A DNA stretch of 64,000 nt, taken from positions 1,364,001-1,428,000 of the forward strand of contig JAHRHY010000001.1 in NCBI GenBank assembly GCA_019671135.1, in the 5' to 3' direction. The notes below the pieces were generated by a model. It saw nothing but the letters and a program-made list of their open reading frames with translations, did no database searches and had not been told where the DNA came from. Positions 47,368-57,525 of the stretch are shown in pieces. Position 1 is the first letter of the stretch; every line of letters starts with the position of its first letter. This stretch comes from Linnemannia hyalina. Taxonomy: Eukaryota > Mortierellomycota > Mortierellomycetes > Mortierellales > Mortierellaceae. The position numbers were made by a program, and so were the translations under genes.

Positions 47368-49395
47368 CTAAACGCCACCTCCACATAGCAGAGCCAGTGC
47401 TTGGATAGCATCCATCTGGTCTGAAGCGAGATCCTCGCCATTGGGTATTACGATCTCGGGCTCTGGTCGAGGGATTTGCGCAGCGTCTGCTTCCGTCGAC
47501 GTTTGCGGTGCCTGGCCAGATGAAACTAATAAAATATATACGAAGGGGGATTGAAAAAGTTTAATGAAATGTGACAAGTGGGGTTGGTCTGTACCTGAGG
47601 GCAGGGTGTGTGTCTCGCGCACAGATCTACTAACTGGGAGAGAAAACACAACGAAGATAAACAAACAAATCAACAAAATGAGGTTGTTACCTTGTGCTGC
47701 ACTGGTGTCCTGAACAGTGATCGAGGGAGTCGTTAGTGTATGTTGATGAGAGTACTCGTAGAAGTTGGGTTTGACTGCGTGCTGAGTTGACATTGTCGGT
47801 GGTAGTGATGGTGTCCTTGACCTTGCTTGTTGACTCTGTTCGTCTTGTTGGTTTTGTGTTTGAAGGGCAAGGACGGCAGAGTTGATGGCATTTTGCAAAG
47901 GCGCCATATACCGCTTTGCCGGATCCTCATCCTCTGTCTCCTCCGAAAGGGCATTGGAGAGCTGTGAGCCAAATTCGTCCACTGTAGGCAATCCTGTCGT
48001 TGTTGCTGAGAGAGGGGGAGAGTTCTTGGGTGTCGGTTGATGGAAGGATGAAAAACGTCTGCCGCTGGTGTAAGTTGAGGGCCGATGGTCCAGCGGGAGT
48101 AACATTCCTGATGATGTTGTTGCTGTGAAAGAGGAAGAGGTCGAGGCGGTCGCAATGGTTGCATTCGAGCCTGCGGCTGCAGAAGGGTGGAGGTTGGACC
48201 CTGCAGGCATAGTCGAGCCGACCTTGTAGTGGTTCTTAGGGAAGGTGTCTGTCGCAATGGAGTATCGCCTAAAGGAAAAGTTGAGAAGTCGCTTCGATCC
48301 GATCGCCTTCCAGTCTTCGTCCTCTGTGACCGAAGGGCTGTCCGTTACATCATCCTCTGCTTTGACCGAGGGATTGCTGGCCGATCCGCTTCCTGAGGCA
48401 ATGACAGCAGAGCCGTTCACAATGACGACCGGTTGAACAGGCTGGGTAGCCATCTGCCACCGTCCTCGACCCATCGCTCTGAACAAAGGGTTGGACTCCA
48501 GGGCGGCTGTCAAGTCGGCTTGCCATGCGTCTCCTGGTGCATTCTGGTAGATGGGGTAATTGTCATGGACCCAGGCATAGATTTCCCGTATTGTCTTTTG
48601 TTTGGGCGAAGCCTCGAACATCTGAACCAGCAGATTGCACCAGGCCTCCATCGACATGCTGCACTCGTCCTGAAGGGCAGCGGGGGGTGAACGTGTCCTC
48701 GGCCGACTTGCATGCCCGCCAGAGGCCTTCCGCTTGAGTTTCCTGGCCTGGGCTCCCGAATGCTCCTGCTTGAAGCGCTGGATTTCCTCCACAGACAGTG
48801 TTGGCGAGTCTGCATCAATTATGTCGATCGTCCTGTCGATATACCGTATCCTTGTGTCGGAAGGGCCATCCTGATGGTGATCGAAGCGGTTGTGGTGCTC
48901 GTGTGGACTATATTGGTTTTCGCGGGGATAATGAGTTCCTGTGCCGTCCTCAACATGATTATGATCCATGATCTCCTCGTCCTCTTCCTCCAACTCTTCC
49001 TCGTCCTCGTCTCCCGAGCCGTCGCTCCCTCGCCGGCCTTCCTCAGTCTTGAGGCTCTCGAGGTGAACCAATGCTCGTCTAGGGATGAATGTCCAGGTAC
49101 TCCTCCCGTTTTGCCGGAAGCACTCGTAGGACGATAGTGTTGTCTTGACGCTGGTTTGCATCGTATGCATATCATGGCGATAGTATGGGTATGCTTGCAT
49201 GATCCAGGCATAGAGCTCCGACTCTCTGTAGGTCAGGGTCTGTTCAAAGTTGCTCTTGAAGGCATTGACGAGGATCAGGAACCAGGACTCGTTTGGCTTG
49301 GATAAGTCCGACCGATTAAGTCTCCGTTTTGACGCTTGGGGTGAGGTCGTATGGGTAGGGCTCTTTGCGGATGGACTCAGCGGTGGTGTGGACAT
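47368..49395 (-). CDS. Protein with two divergent forkhead-like winged helices
   Basis: Three exons on the minus strand: 49395-47691, 47633-47595 (39 nt) and 47525-47368, 633 residues. The frame also runs through both introns without a stop, but donors GTAACA and GTACAG, acceptors CTCCCAG and TTATTAG, and an abrupt switch to hydrophobic sequence between them show they are introns. The start is the ATG in GAGTCCTCCATGTCC. Residues 35-103 resemble a forkhead domain (ESWFLILVNAF, LYAWIMQAYPYYRHD, SSYECFRQNGRSTWTF). Residues 249-315 are a second, weaker copy (EAWCNLLVQMFEAS, IREIYAWVHDNYPIYQ, ALESNPLFRAMGRGRWQM). Both keep the helix 2 IYAW-type motif and the final Trp, but lack the canonical NSIRHNLS recognition helix, so DNA specificity would differ. 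Between them is an acidic stretch and a basic KRKASGGH segment that could be a nuclear signal. Role in transcription is inferred from the fold only. Confidence 0.75.
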   Translation of the reverse strand: MSTPPLSPSAKSPTHTTSPQASKRRLNRSDLSKPNESWFLILVNAFKSNFEQTLTYRESELYAWIMQAYPYYRHDMHTMQTSVKTTLSSYECFRQNGRSTWTFIPRRALVHLESLKTEEGRRGSDGSGDEDEEELEEEDEEIMDHNHVEDGTGTHYPRENQYSPHEHHNRFDHHQDGPSDTRIRYIDRTIDIIDADSPTLSVEEIQRFKQEHSGAQARKLKRKASGGHASRPRTRSPPAALQDECSMSMEAWCNLLVQMFEASPKQKTIREIYAWVHDNYPIYQNAPGDAWQADLTAALESNPLFRAMGRGRWQMATQPVQPVVIVNGSAVIASGSGSASNPSVKAEDDVTDSPSVTEDEDWKAIGSKRLLNFSFRRYSIATDTFPKNHYKVGSTMPAGSNLHPSAAAGSNATIATASTSSSFTATTSSGMLLPLDHRPSTYTSGRRFSSFHQPTPKNSPPLSATTTGLPTVDEFGSQLSNALSEETEDEDPAKRYMAPLQNAINSAVLALQTQNQQDEQSQQARSRTPSLPPTMSTQHAVKPNFYEYSHQHTLTTPSITVQDTSAAQGNNLILLICLFIFVVFSLPVSRSVRETHTLPSGTDQPHLSHFIKLFQSPFVYILLVSSGQAPQTSTEADAAQIPRPEPEIVIPNGEDLASDQMDAIQALALLCGGGV

Positions 49396-50169
49396 GGAGG
49401 ACTCTTGTTGCTGTGCAGGGATGTGGTAATGTGTGAGAGGGGAGTTGGTAGTTGAAGTGGTATTGCGGTAGTAGTGAAGGGTGGTGGTGGTAATGAGAAT
49501 GACAGTTGTGTGTTGCTTGTGTGTGTGTAGGTGAATGAGAGAGGGAGCGAAGGGCGAAGAGAGAACGAAGGAAAGTGATGCATCATCTCCCTCTCTGCCC
49601 AGCAAGCAGCCAGGTCAGGCAGCGGGTTAGGTTGTTTACTCAGCCAAGCCACACTTCCTACATTTGCCACCTTTGATATCCCTTTGCCCATCCACGTGTG
49701 TGTGAATCGGTCGTTTCTCTCGTAAAACAAGAAGGAAACTCACTCAGGGCACGTACAAGTACTGGCTGTGGTTTATTAATAAAGAAAAGGGCTGAAAGGA
49801 GAGGAGAGGGTCACATCATCGAGGTAACTCTTATCCCATTCCAAGGCTACCTTGGGCATCCAGCGTCTTCAAAACAATTTGAGAGTCCAGAGCAAGGCGC
49901 ATCAACTTAAGATCTAATTTAAAGCAAGGCACTGAGGCCGATATTTCATAAGTGAAATGAAGGAAGGGGAAAAGGGAACCCGTTTTGTAATTACTTTGCT
50001 ATTCTATATGTTCGTTTGTTTGTGTTCATTTCATTGTTTGTTTTCGTATGTTCGTTTGCTTTTGTTTGAGTTCGTTCTCTGTTTAGCACCCGTCCACATT
50101 CTCAATTTCGCCTGACCATCCAACCAACCACCACTAGTTTAAAGTAAAATAAGGAAAATACAAGAGAAA
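49396..50169. promoter_or_regulatory. Upstream region of the forkhead-like gene and 3' end of the RhoGAP gene
   Basis: The 200 nt before the forkhead-like start are rich in GTGTGG/AGAGGG on the + strand, so CACA/CT-rich on the coding strand. A minus-strand AATAAA at 49777-49772 lies about 390 nt after the RhoGAP stop and may be its poly(A) signal. No gene is supportable. Confidence 0.4.
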
Positions 50170-53100
50170 CTACTTCGTACCTGTGGCCTCCCCAACGATA
50201 CGAAGATCCTCGTCTGCCAGCTCCACCTCCGAGATGAGGGTCGAGACAAACGCCCTTTCGGCTTGGAGATGGCCCATTAGCAGAGGTGCATCGTCGCTCG
50301 AGCACTGCAGCAATGTTGGTGCAAAGACCATGGCCAGATTCGACAGACTCATCTTGGTCGCCTCCCTGACCGTCGCATTGTTGAATGTCTAGCAGAAGGA
50401 CGTGGAAGCAGGGTTAGCCCAATTGGAGTACACAAGACAAACACAGTTGGACTCGACGGTTGAAGACGAGGATGAAAGTACCTTCAGGAACGAGATCAGG
50501 TAGATAATCATCTCCTTGTGCCAGAGTGGCAGCGAGGTAATGACCTTGGCGACGGCATCCTTGTCCTGCGCGCCTTGGATGCACTGCTGGTACACGTCGT
50601 AGGGAATCACAGGTTCGGGCAGGTCACGGATCCACAGTCGAAGGAGCGAGCAAGGGACGTGCGGATCGGTGATGCCTGTGATGTCGTAGTTACCCAACTC
50701 TATCCTAGCACGCTATTGTTTGTTTGTTTGTGGTGGAAGGGAAGATGAAAACAAGAGAATACGAAGGAAAAAAGTTAATTTTGCTGATACCTTTTAAGAC
50801 GTACGCACACTTCTGGGCTGAGCTGGAAGCACAGATCAGGCACCATGGTGGCACAGTTCCCCTTCTCATAAACCAATCAAACATTTGGCACTCTCAAAAC
50901 ATATTTGACAAACATCAGAAAAAATAAGCATACCAGTTCTGCTACTGCTCCAAGGTCGCCCGAAATACGAAAGATACCCTCAGTCTTGAGACCGCCAAGC
51001 TCAATCACACTCTCTTTCAAGAATACCATCAACCGGGGGACGCGCCATGCCGCCCATTCACCTCCTGCAGCCATCTGACGACCCATAAGACGCTCCAGAG
51101 TCGCTTCAAAGACACTGGGTCTGAAAGCAGCCTCTTGTGCTCTCGCAATCTCGACCAATGTTAGCAGCTTGGCTCTTGATCCCCGCTTGCTAATTCGGCG
51201 TAGCAGATCATGGCAATGCTGGGCCATGACAGGGATGGGATGGAGAGACATCGTTGCGTGCTGATTGAGGAACGATGCCAAGTAATCGTGTAGATTCTTC
51301 GAGGGCGAAAACGTGATCAAAAGGATAGTAAACAGGTGCCATCCCTTGATACTGCCTTCTCTAAATTATCACAAACAGAAAAAAGGGCTCACAGGTCAGA
51401 GATGTGTTGTCATGCCAAAGAAGAGTTCTCGATGCTAAAATACAAAGATGCTCGCACTCACCGGCTGGGGTTCTCTGTCAATTGCTTGCACAGCTGGACA
51501 TATATCTCATCTCGAAGCTCCCCATGGTCAAGGCCCTTCTTGATCATTTCCAGAACAAGCTTGATATCGTCCTCCGACTGGATCGATAGGTCGACACAGG
51601 TCTCTCCGAGCTCAATGCCCGTCGGTCCAACATATCCATTACCCTTGCGCTCGCCCATCAGTTTCTGAATGATTTTGAAGCAGCGGAGGGCATCCTTTTG
51701 AACGCCACGTTTGTTGAAGACCATCAAGGGTTGAGAAAGAGGACTCTTTTGGTGGAGAAGCATCCTCTCCATGGGTACCTTGCGTCGGAAGAGTCCCTTC
51801 TTATGAGTCGAAAAGTACTTTTGTGCAAAGCCTGCAATCCTGAACTGTGAGATGGACGACTGCAGCTCGGCAGGGAGTGATGGATATGCTCCAGAAGGGA
51901 CTGCGCCCTCGACCGTAGGTGAAATGCTGTTCAATTGCAGTTGGGCAGTCTGGGTAAATTCCGGAGACACCCCGCCTCTGGTCGACAGTCGGCGGTGTAC
52001 TGGAGGGGGGCTGACGCTCATCTTGCGAAGTGCCTCCTGCTGCTGTTCGATGATCATGGGCGACATTTTCCTTGCCGCCTCGTCGTTCGCAATAGGAGCG
52101 CCAATGCCGAATTTCCTGGCCCGCTCTGCGATCTGGAAACTCTTCCTGGCAGGTTGAAGGGGCGCATCGTTGTTCATCATTCCAGAGTGGACTTTGTGAA
52201 ACTTCATTGACGCAGGAGGATGGGATGTTGAGAGTGGCAGACAGGAGTCTAATGTTACGCCAGATCTCTGTCTGGAAGGGATCGAGATGGGTTGCGAGCT
52301 TATTCCTGAAGTGTGTCTGTTGAGTGTCATTGACGCCGCTCTCTGAAAGGTCGAAACAAAAGCGTTGGTGGAGAGGCCATAGCCTGACTGAGAGGTAGGC
52401 TGGGATGTCTTTGAACGCAGCCTCCAATTGCTCGTGTTCTCTTTGGTTGTGGAGCCACCGATGGGCGAAGTCGGCGGTGAGAGCGGTGTTGTCGGTGTCT
52501 CTGATTGGGCGGCCTTTTGGAGGAAGGAGAGCGATGATGCGTACCGTACATTTTTGGGCGGCGTGACTTTTGGCCCTTCTGTCGAAACCACTGCGGCGAG
52601 TGAGGGGGCAAATGACTCTGTTGTTGGGGTGTAGATGGGTGATACGAATTTGCTGTCGTTTAGGACTCCGGAGGTCAACTCATCTGATATGGAGACTATC
52701 CGCAGTCGCTCGATGCTCTCTCTGGCAGTAGGCGAAGTTGTCTCCTGAGGCCCTGATGTCACTCCACCAGTGAGATGAAGCGAAAGACGCTGACCAATGA
52801 CTGATTTCTAGAGGGAGTAACAGAGTACAGCCCGGTCAATTTGAAAAGGGCGAAGGAGGTGGGGTATGTTAGTCTTGCTACCATAGTAACAAAGTGACAA
52901 GCATACCAGGGGAAAGGAGGAGCGGATGGAGATGAATGAATGCCTCCAAGAACTCCAATGTGTGTGTGTGATGCGTGAGATGCCAGAGCAATATCGGTGG
53001 ACAATGGGACAATAGGACAACAGTATCAGGTGGATAAGATCAAACACAAAATAAAATAAAATCTCAAACGCGCAAAGGGTGGATGGAGCCTTGCCTGGAT

Positions 53101-53959
53101 TGCGGTCAGGGGGATGATGTTGTTGCTATCGTGCGGTCGCTCCCATTCTGTCTGTCCTGTCTTTGTGTTGTAATAGTAGGGTAGGTTGTGGATGTCATCG
53201 AAGAGTTCCCACCACTCGCCTGCAGGGTTTTGATGCTGACTATAATTCGTTGTCAAGGTAAACAATCACGGCCAATGCAAGGTTAGTTCTATACCTCCAA
53301 GGTCAAGCAAGGATTTTTGTTTGTCTCTTTTTAAAGGAGTGGTTAAGTTGGTTTCGAAAGATAGACAGAAAAGAGCTCCTTACATTACGGCGCCCTCTGG
53401 AAGTGACCAGTCGCACTCGCCACTTGACTTTGTGGGTATTGTATTGTTATGCGGTGTGGAAGAAGTGTAGAAGAAGAAGAACAGGAAGAAGGAGTGGCGA
53501 AGAGGAGAAGCGGATCGAGAACGAAATTATAACATGAAGGACGGATATGCGAACAAAAGAAGAAAATTAAGGTCATCAGTTAGTGAGAGCGATGTTTCAA
53601 AGGGACGATCACTGATCATTACAATATGAGCTACATATGTAGCAGTATTGACCGTGATTCATTCAAGGGGGCCAAACGTAAAAAAAAAAGTGGTCAGGTC
53701 GGCGTCAGCACTGCAACCACACTGCGGGGAGAAGCACTGCCTCCCTCTCTTCTTCCTCCGCCAGAGTCGAAGGTCATAGTCAAGAGTCAGGGCAAGAATA
53801 TAGTACAGTCTTTGTATGGTTTCTCATTCACATTCCTCCAAGAGTTCATTCAACAAAAGTGTAATGGAGAAATGCACATACCAAGTTGGCGTAGAAGGTG
53901 TTGCGGGATTCGGGGTCGGTGATCTCGACCCATACAGGAGGGGACAGAGCCAGGGCCAT
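50170..53959 (-). CDS. WW-WW-MyTH4-RhoGAP protein (ARHGAP39/Vilse-like architecture)
   Basis: Seven exons on the minus strand: 53959-53882, 53427-53384 (44 nt), 53239-53095, 52807-51462, 51360-50934, 50712-50482 and 50388-50170, in phase, 829 residues. WW1 (about 8-37) is split over two exons (VWVEITDPES, then GECDWSLPEGAV). WW2 (about 48-78) is EWWELFDDIHNLPYYYNTKT. A Ser/Pro-rich linker precedes a MyTH4 domain (about 410-575, with RCFKIIQKLMG, EIYVQLCKQLTENPSR and GWHLFTILLITFSPSKN). The RhoGAP domain (about 625-829) has the arginine finger in EGIFRISGD (Arg669) and LSNLAMVFAPTLL, so it should be an active GTPase activator for Rho/Rac/Cdc42-type proteins. WW domains bind Pro-rich partners and MyTH4 domains bind microtubules or cargo, linking polarity signals to the cytoskeleton. 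Intron 3 (53094-52808) has a GC donor (CAG|GCAAGG); no GT donor gives a continuous protein there. Confidence 0.9.
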
Positions 53960-55469
53960 TGTTGCTGCTGTGTTGTGGTTTTTTGTTGGTTATTAGGAAT
54001 TGGGATTATTGTGCCTCTTCAAGAGATAGGGTGTTTTAAATTCTCTTGAAGCTCAAAAATGCAAACAACAATGAGTGGTGGTGGCAAGCGAGGAAAAGAA
54101 AAAAGATGGATGAGAAAGACAGAGGAGGAGAGAGGGAAGCCGAGCAAAAAAATATAATAAAAATGGAGTGAGGATTGCGTTAAGTGAAATGAACAAAGAG
54201 GAAAAGTAAAGAAACGAAAAAGGTAAGAAGGAAAGGGAAAGGAGCAAAAGGCAAGTAGCACGTTTCTTTGACGAGGACGGAGAGGAAAGGAAGAAATTAC
54301 AATTAGTGGAAGGCAAAGCAGGAACAAAAGGAGAGGATGGTTGTGGGAGAGAAGGCACAGGAGGTGTGCATTGTATATCAAGGAGAGAAGAAAAATGAGA
54401 ACAGGCCAGGTGCGTCTATCTATGGTCGAGCAAGCGAGGATAGGAAGAGGCAGAAGCAGAGACAGAGAATGAGTGAGTGTAGGAGACAAGGCGAGGGGGA
54501 GAGAAAAAGAGAGAGAGTGTGTCGTAAAAGGTGGAATTGAGAAGAGAGTAGAGAAAAGAAGGAAAGAAAGGAAGTACTGCACAAGTGTAGAGATGGCGCT
54601 AAAACGCTTTGCTCTGAAAGACCCGAATTGCTAATACTCAAAAGCAAGGAGACACACGAGAGGGCGACGTTGTAACAAGCGAGCTGAGGGCCATGAGCCA
54701 GCGAACGATTCCAAAATGTATATAAAAAAGTGAAAGAAAAAAAGGAGTTAGACCATGTGCGAGACGCGTGAGTAAAGTATGTGTGTAAGAGGAAGATCAG
54801 ATGAGTGCCTGCTTTTTTACCAGGCTGAGCGAGGGCGAGGGACCGATAACATGGGGCATTAGGTTTGGTGATAATGCCATTGCTATGCAATTAGATGCCA
54901 GTTGCTACAATAACATAACGGCAGCACCATAGCTCCGCCATCCCTCTTCCCCCATGCATACATCAACCATATTAAACGCGTTGTTTTTATTACTTGCTTT
55001 TGTCTTGAGCAGCTCTGTACTGTTCTTGATGCATCCAATTAAGGCACTTGGAAGGAGAGCCTCTATCCAACCCTTCCCCTTTATGACTCCGGGACACAAT
55101 GGCATGCAAGGACCCCGTTTTTCTTGCTGTTGTTTTGTGTCTGCCCTGTCAAAATAGAATGTATATCGAAGACACTGAGGACATTGTATAGCGACGATCG
55201 ACACACTTTGTGTTGTACCTGGGTGCAATGGAGAAAAGTGGGGGAGGGGGATAGTGACTGCGGAAATGTGACCCAAGCAGATTTGTTTTTTTCCCTTTTT
55301 CACCCAAACCCGACTCTACTTGTTTACGCTTCTCCAACTCATTCATTCTACGCTGACCATGCAACGAGTTCTCCCATTGCGATCAGGTTGGTGCTAATCA
55401 GGATCACTTTTCACCTCTAGTCCTCACATTGATAAAGGAGTCTTCATAGACAAAAGAAATTGACAAAGC
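53960..55469. promoter_or_regulatory. Divergent promoter region (RhoGAP and mitochondrial-type gene)
   Basis: About 1.5 kb between divergent starts. From 54060 to 54780 the + strand is purine-rich, i.e. CT-rich on the RhoGAP coding strand. From about 55260 to 55420 the + strand is pyrimidine-rich ahead of the gene at 55470. No coding sequence is supportable; the frame of 187 codons at 54019-54582 (-) is compositional. Confidence 0.45.
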
Positions 55470-57341
55470 ATGTTATCTAACAAAAACACAATAGGAATAA
55501 TTATCCGATCCGGCTTGCAGCCATGTCAGGCCTCATACCAGCTGGCCAGAGGTCTAGCCACAGCCGACAGCGGATCAAGGCCAGACTCGGACGATACCGT
55601 CTCTCAGGAGCCAGCCACTACCGCCGCCTCGACGTTGACGTCTAGTGCTACAGAATCTCCAGCCACCACCACAACAGAGACGACGGCTGCGGTCGAGAAG
55701 GAAGATCTGGTCAAAAAGTTCAAGCTGAAGCCTTCAGCCGAGGTTGGAATCCGAGCGGGCAAGCGAGAGAAGCAGAGAAAACGAGACCAGGAGGAGGCCG
55801 CTAGGAAAGCTGCCGAGGAAGAGTCACGATCAGGAGCTGACAAGATCCATCGACTCTTTGAGAAGCTGCAGTTGGGAGATGGCGACATGACGAACGGAGG
55901 TTCGAGGACAACCGGAGGCGCATCGGCAGGAGCAGCAGGGTTATCAAAATCACCTCTGGGCAAAAATGTTTCTGACTCTTGGAAGTTCTTGTTTGACGAG
56001 GATGACTTGAATGAGAAGAAGACCAAGGCGACGACGACAACAGAAGCAGCAACGACCGTGGGTGCAGAGAAGAAAGAGACATTAGACAGGATACCAGGCG
56101 CATCAGATTTGTTCCCGAGCTTGTCAGAGTACCGTTCACCGACCTCAGGAAAGCCGTCAGCAGAGACTTTGACTCCTAAAGGAGATCGCTGGAAGGATCC
56201 CAAGCTGAAAAGCGCAGAAAAGGATGCGTTCAAGGCTCTGTTCTCCTCGTTGTTTGAGCAAAAGGCGACGACCCAGGACTCTGCTCCAGGAAGCAAGGTC
56301 CAGTCATTGTTCTCCAACTTCAATCGCGCAGGAATGGATTCCTCGACGGACAACCCAAAGGCAGAGGATTCAGCAACGGCGAATCTACTCGAGACCCTCG
56401 CTGCCAATACGCCATCAACACCGGAAATACCGACATCCAGCGAGGATCCCATGCAGGTCCTTAACCGCCAACTGTTCAACCTGTCCAAGCGTGTCGAGCC
56501 CATCTATCTGGACCATAAGCCCAAGACATCGGCATTCCAGGCTATGGAGAGCACCGTTGCAGGACAGGACTGGATGTCTCGAGATGCGACCCGACCCAAC
56601 AGCAAAAACACGCTCTTTGCGGCGATCCAAGATGAGAACAAGGTTGCGATCAGGATGAGGAACGAGCTTGTGGCCAAGAGCGGTGATGTTATCAAGATCA
56701 AGGAGTTTGTGGACGAATTGATTGCTCCCTATGTCGACACTTCGTCGTCCGCGGGATCCAAGAATGAACCCCGTCCCTCGAGTATTAGTTTGGATGGGCT
56801 TTTGGCGCAAGCCATTCTGAGCTCTTCCGCAAGTAGCCTAATTGGAGTCCCCGCGACTTCCATTATTCGATCCAAGGTCGAGGAAGTTCAAACCCCTCCC
56901 GTGAAAGCCCAGCGTTCGTTGCACCCCTTCATGGGTCACGCGCTAGTGGAGCACACCCGACGACAAGGCCTGCCTGTCTTTATTCGAGTTGTCCGTACCG
57001 AGTCCTACAGAGCGCTGCTCAAGAGTCGATGGGATACATGGCGCGATGGACCAGGATGTCTGGAGATCCTGAAGGAGATGCAGCGCAATGGAGCCCTGGT
57101 GGATCGAGAGACGTTGAGTCTCGTCAGGAAGATGCAGAGGGATATCAACGAGGCTTCTGTTCCGGCTCCTTTGACAGGCGAGGAGACAACGATTCAGCAG
57201 TATGGATGGGGCGACGAGGAACAGGCAGCGCCGTTGGTGGAGATGCTGAATATGATTGAGGGTGAGGTTGGGAACCGGCAAGAGTCATCCAATATGAGGC
57301 ATTGGGCAAAGCGTGCCGACTCTAGTAATATGCACCATTAA
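55470..57341 (+). CDS. Probable mitochondrial RNA-processing or transcription factor, Mtf2-like
   Basis: A single uninterrupted frame of 623 residues. The N-terminus (MLSNKNTIGIIIRSGLQPCQ, then ASYQLARGLATAD) has basic and hydroxylated residues, no acidic ones, and a cleavage-type RGLA site, which fits a mitochondrial presequence. Residues 35-290 are charged and Ser/Thr-rich, with a basic helix (GKREKQRKRDQEEAARKAAE). The C-terminal part (about 420-600) is conserved-looking, with YRALLKSRWDTWRDGPGCLE followed by ILKEMQRNGALVDRET. That pattern resembles the C-terminal domain of Mtf2/Nam1, which couples mitochondrial transcription to RNA processing and translation in yeast. The family match is from memory of the motif pattern and is moderate. 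Mitochondrial localisation is more secure than the family name. The stop is 184 nt before the next start on the same strand. Confidence 0.7.
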   Translation: MLSNKNTIGIIIRSGLQPCQASYQLARGLATADSGSRPDSDDTVSQEPATTAASTLTSSATESPATTTTETTAAVEKEDLVKKFKLKPSAEVGIRAGKREKQRKRDQEEAARKAAEEESRSGADKIHRLFEKLQLGDGDMTNGGSRTTGGASAGAAGLSKSPLGKNVSDSWKFLFDEDDLNEKKTKATTTTEAATTVGAEKKETLDRIPGASDLFPSLSEYRSPTSGKPSAETLTPKGDRWKDPKLKSAEKDAFKALFSSLFEQKATTQDSAPGSKVQSLFSNFNRAGMDSSTDNPKAEDSATANLLETLAANTPSTPEIPTSSEDPMQVLNRQLFNLSKRVEPIYLDHKPKTSAFQAMESTVAGQDWMSRDATRPNSKNTLFAAIQDENKVAIRMRNELVAKSGDVIKIKEFVDELIAPYVDTSSSAGSKNEPRPSSISLDGLLAQAILSSSASSLIGVPATSIIRSKVEEVQTPPVKAQRSLHPFMGHALVEHTRRQGLPVFIRVVRTESYRALLKSRWDTWRDGPGCLEILKEMQRNGALVDRETLSLVRKMQRDINEASVPAPLTGEETTIQQYGWGDEEQAAPLVEMLNMIEGEVGNRQESSNMRHWAKRADSSNMHH

Positions 57342-57525
57342 ATTATTTCCATGTCCATTCACTGTACTGAATCCAGAGACCGTCACTAGCCTCAAGCAAA
57401 GCCACTCAGGACTTACGACGTGGAGGGCGTGCCTTGGTTGGACAACGAGGTGCTCCCTTTTTCTTCAATACTTTCTCTGGACCATTAACACTTTCATCAA
57501 CCAACACAACTCTATATTCATCACC

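Noticed and set aside
47526..47690. Continuous reading through the two introns of the forkhead-like gene, giving a hydrophobic segment that could be taken for a membrane span
   Set aside because: The hydrophobic residues come from T-rich intron sequence bounded by good splice sites in matching phase, and both removals keep the frame.
50770..50860. Possible extra exon (VPDLCFQLSPEVCVRLK) in the RhoGAP domain
   Set aside because: Joining 50934 directly to 50712 gives VAEL|RARIELGNYDI, which matches RhoGAP spacing without an insertion.
54019..54582. 187-codon minus-strand frame
   Set aside because: Made of Leu/Ser/Pro/Phe from a CT-rich leader upstream of the RhoGAP gene.
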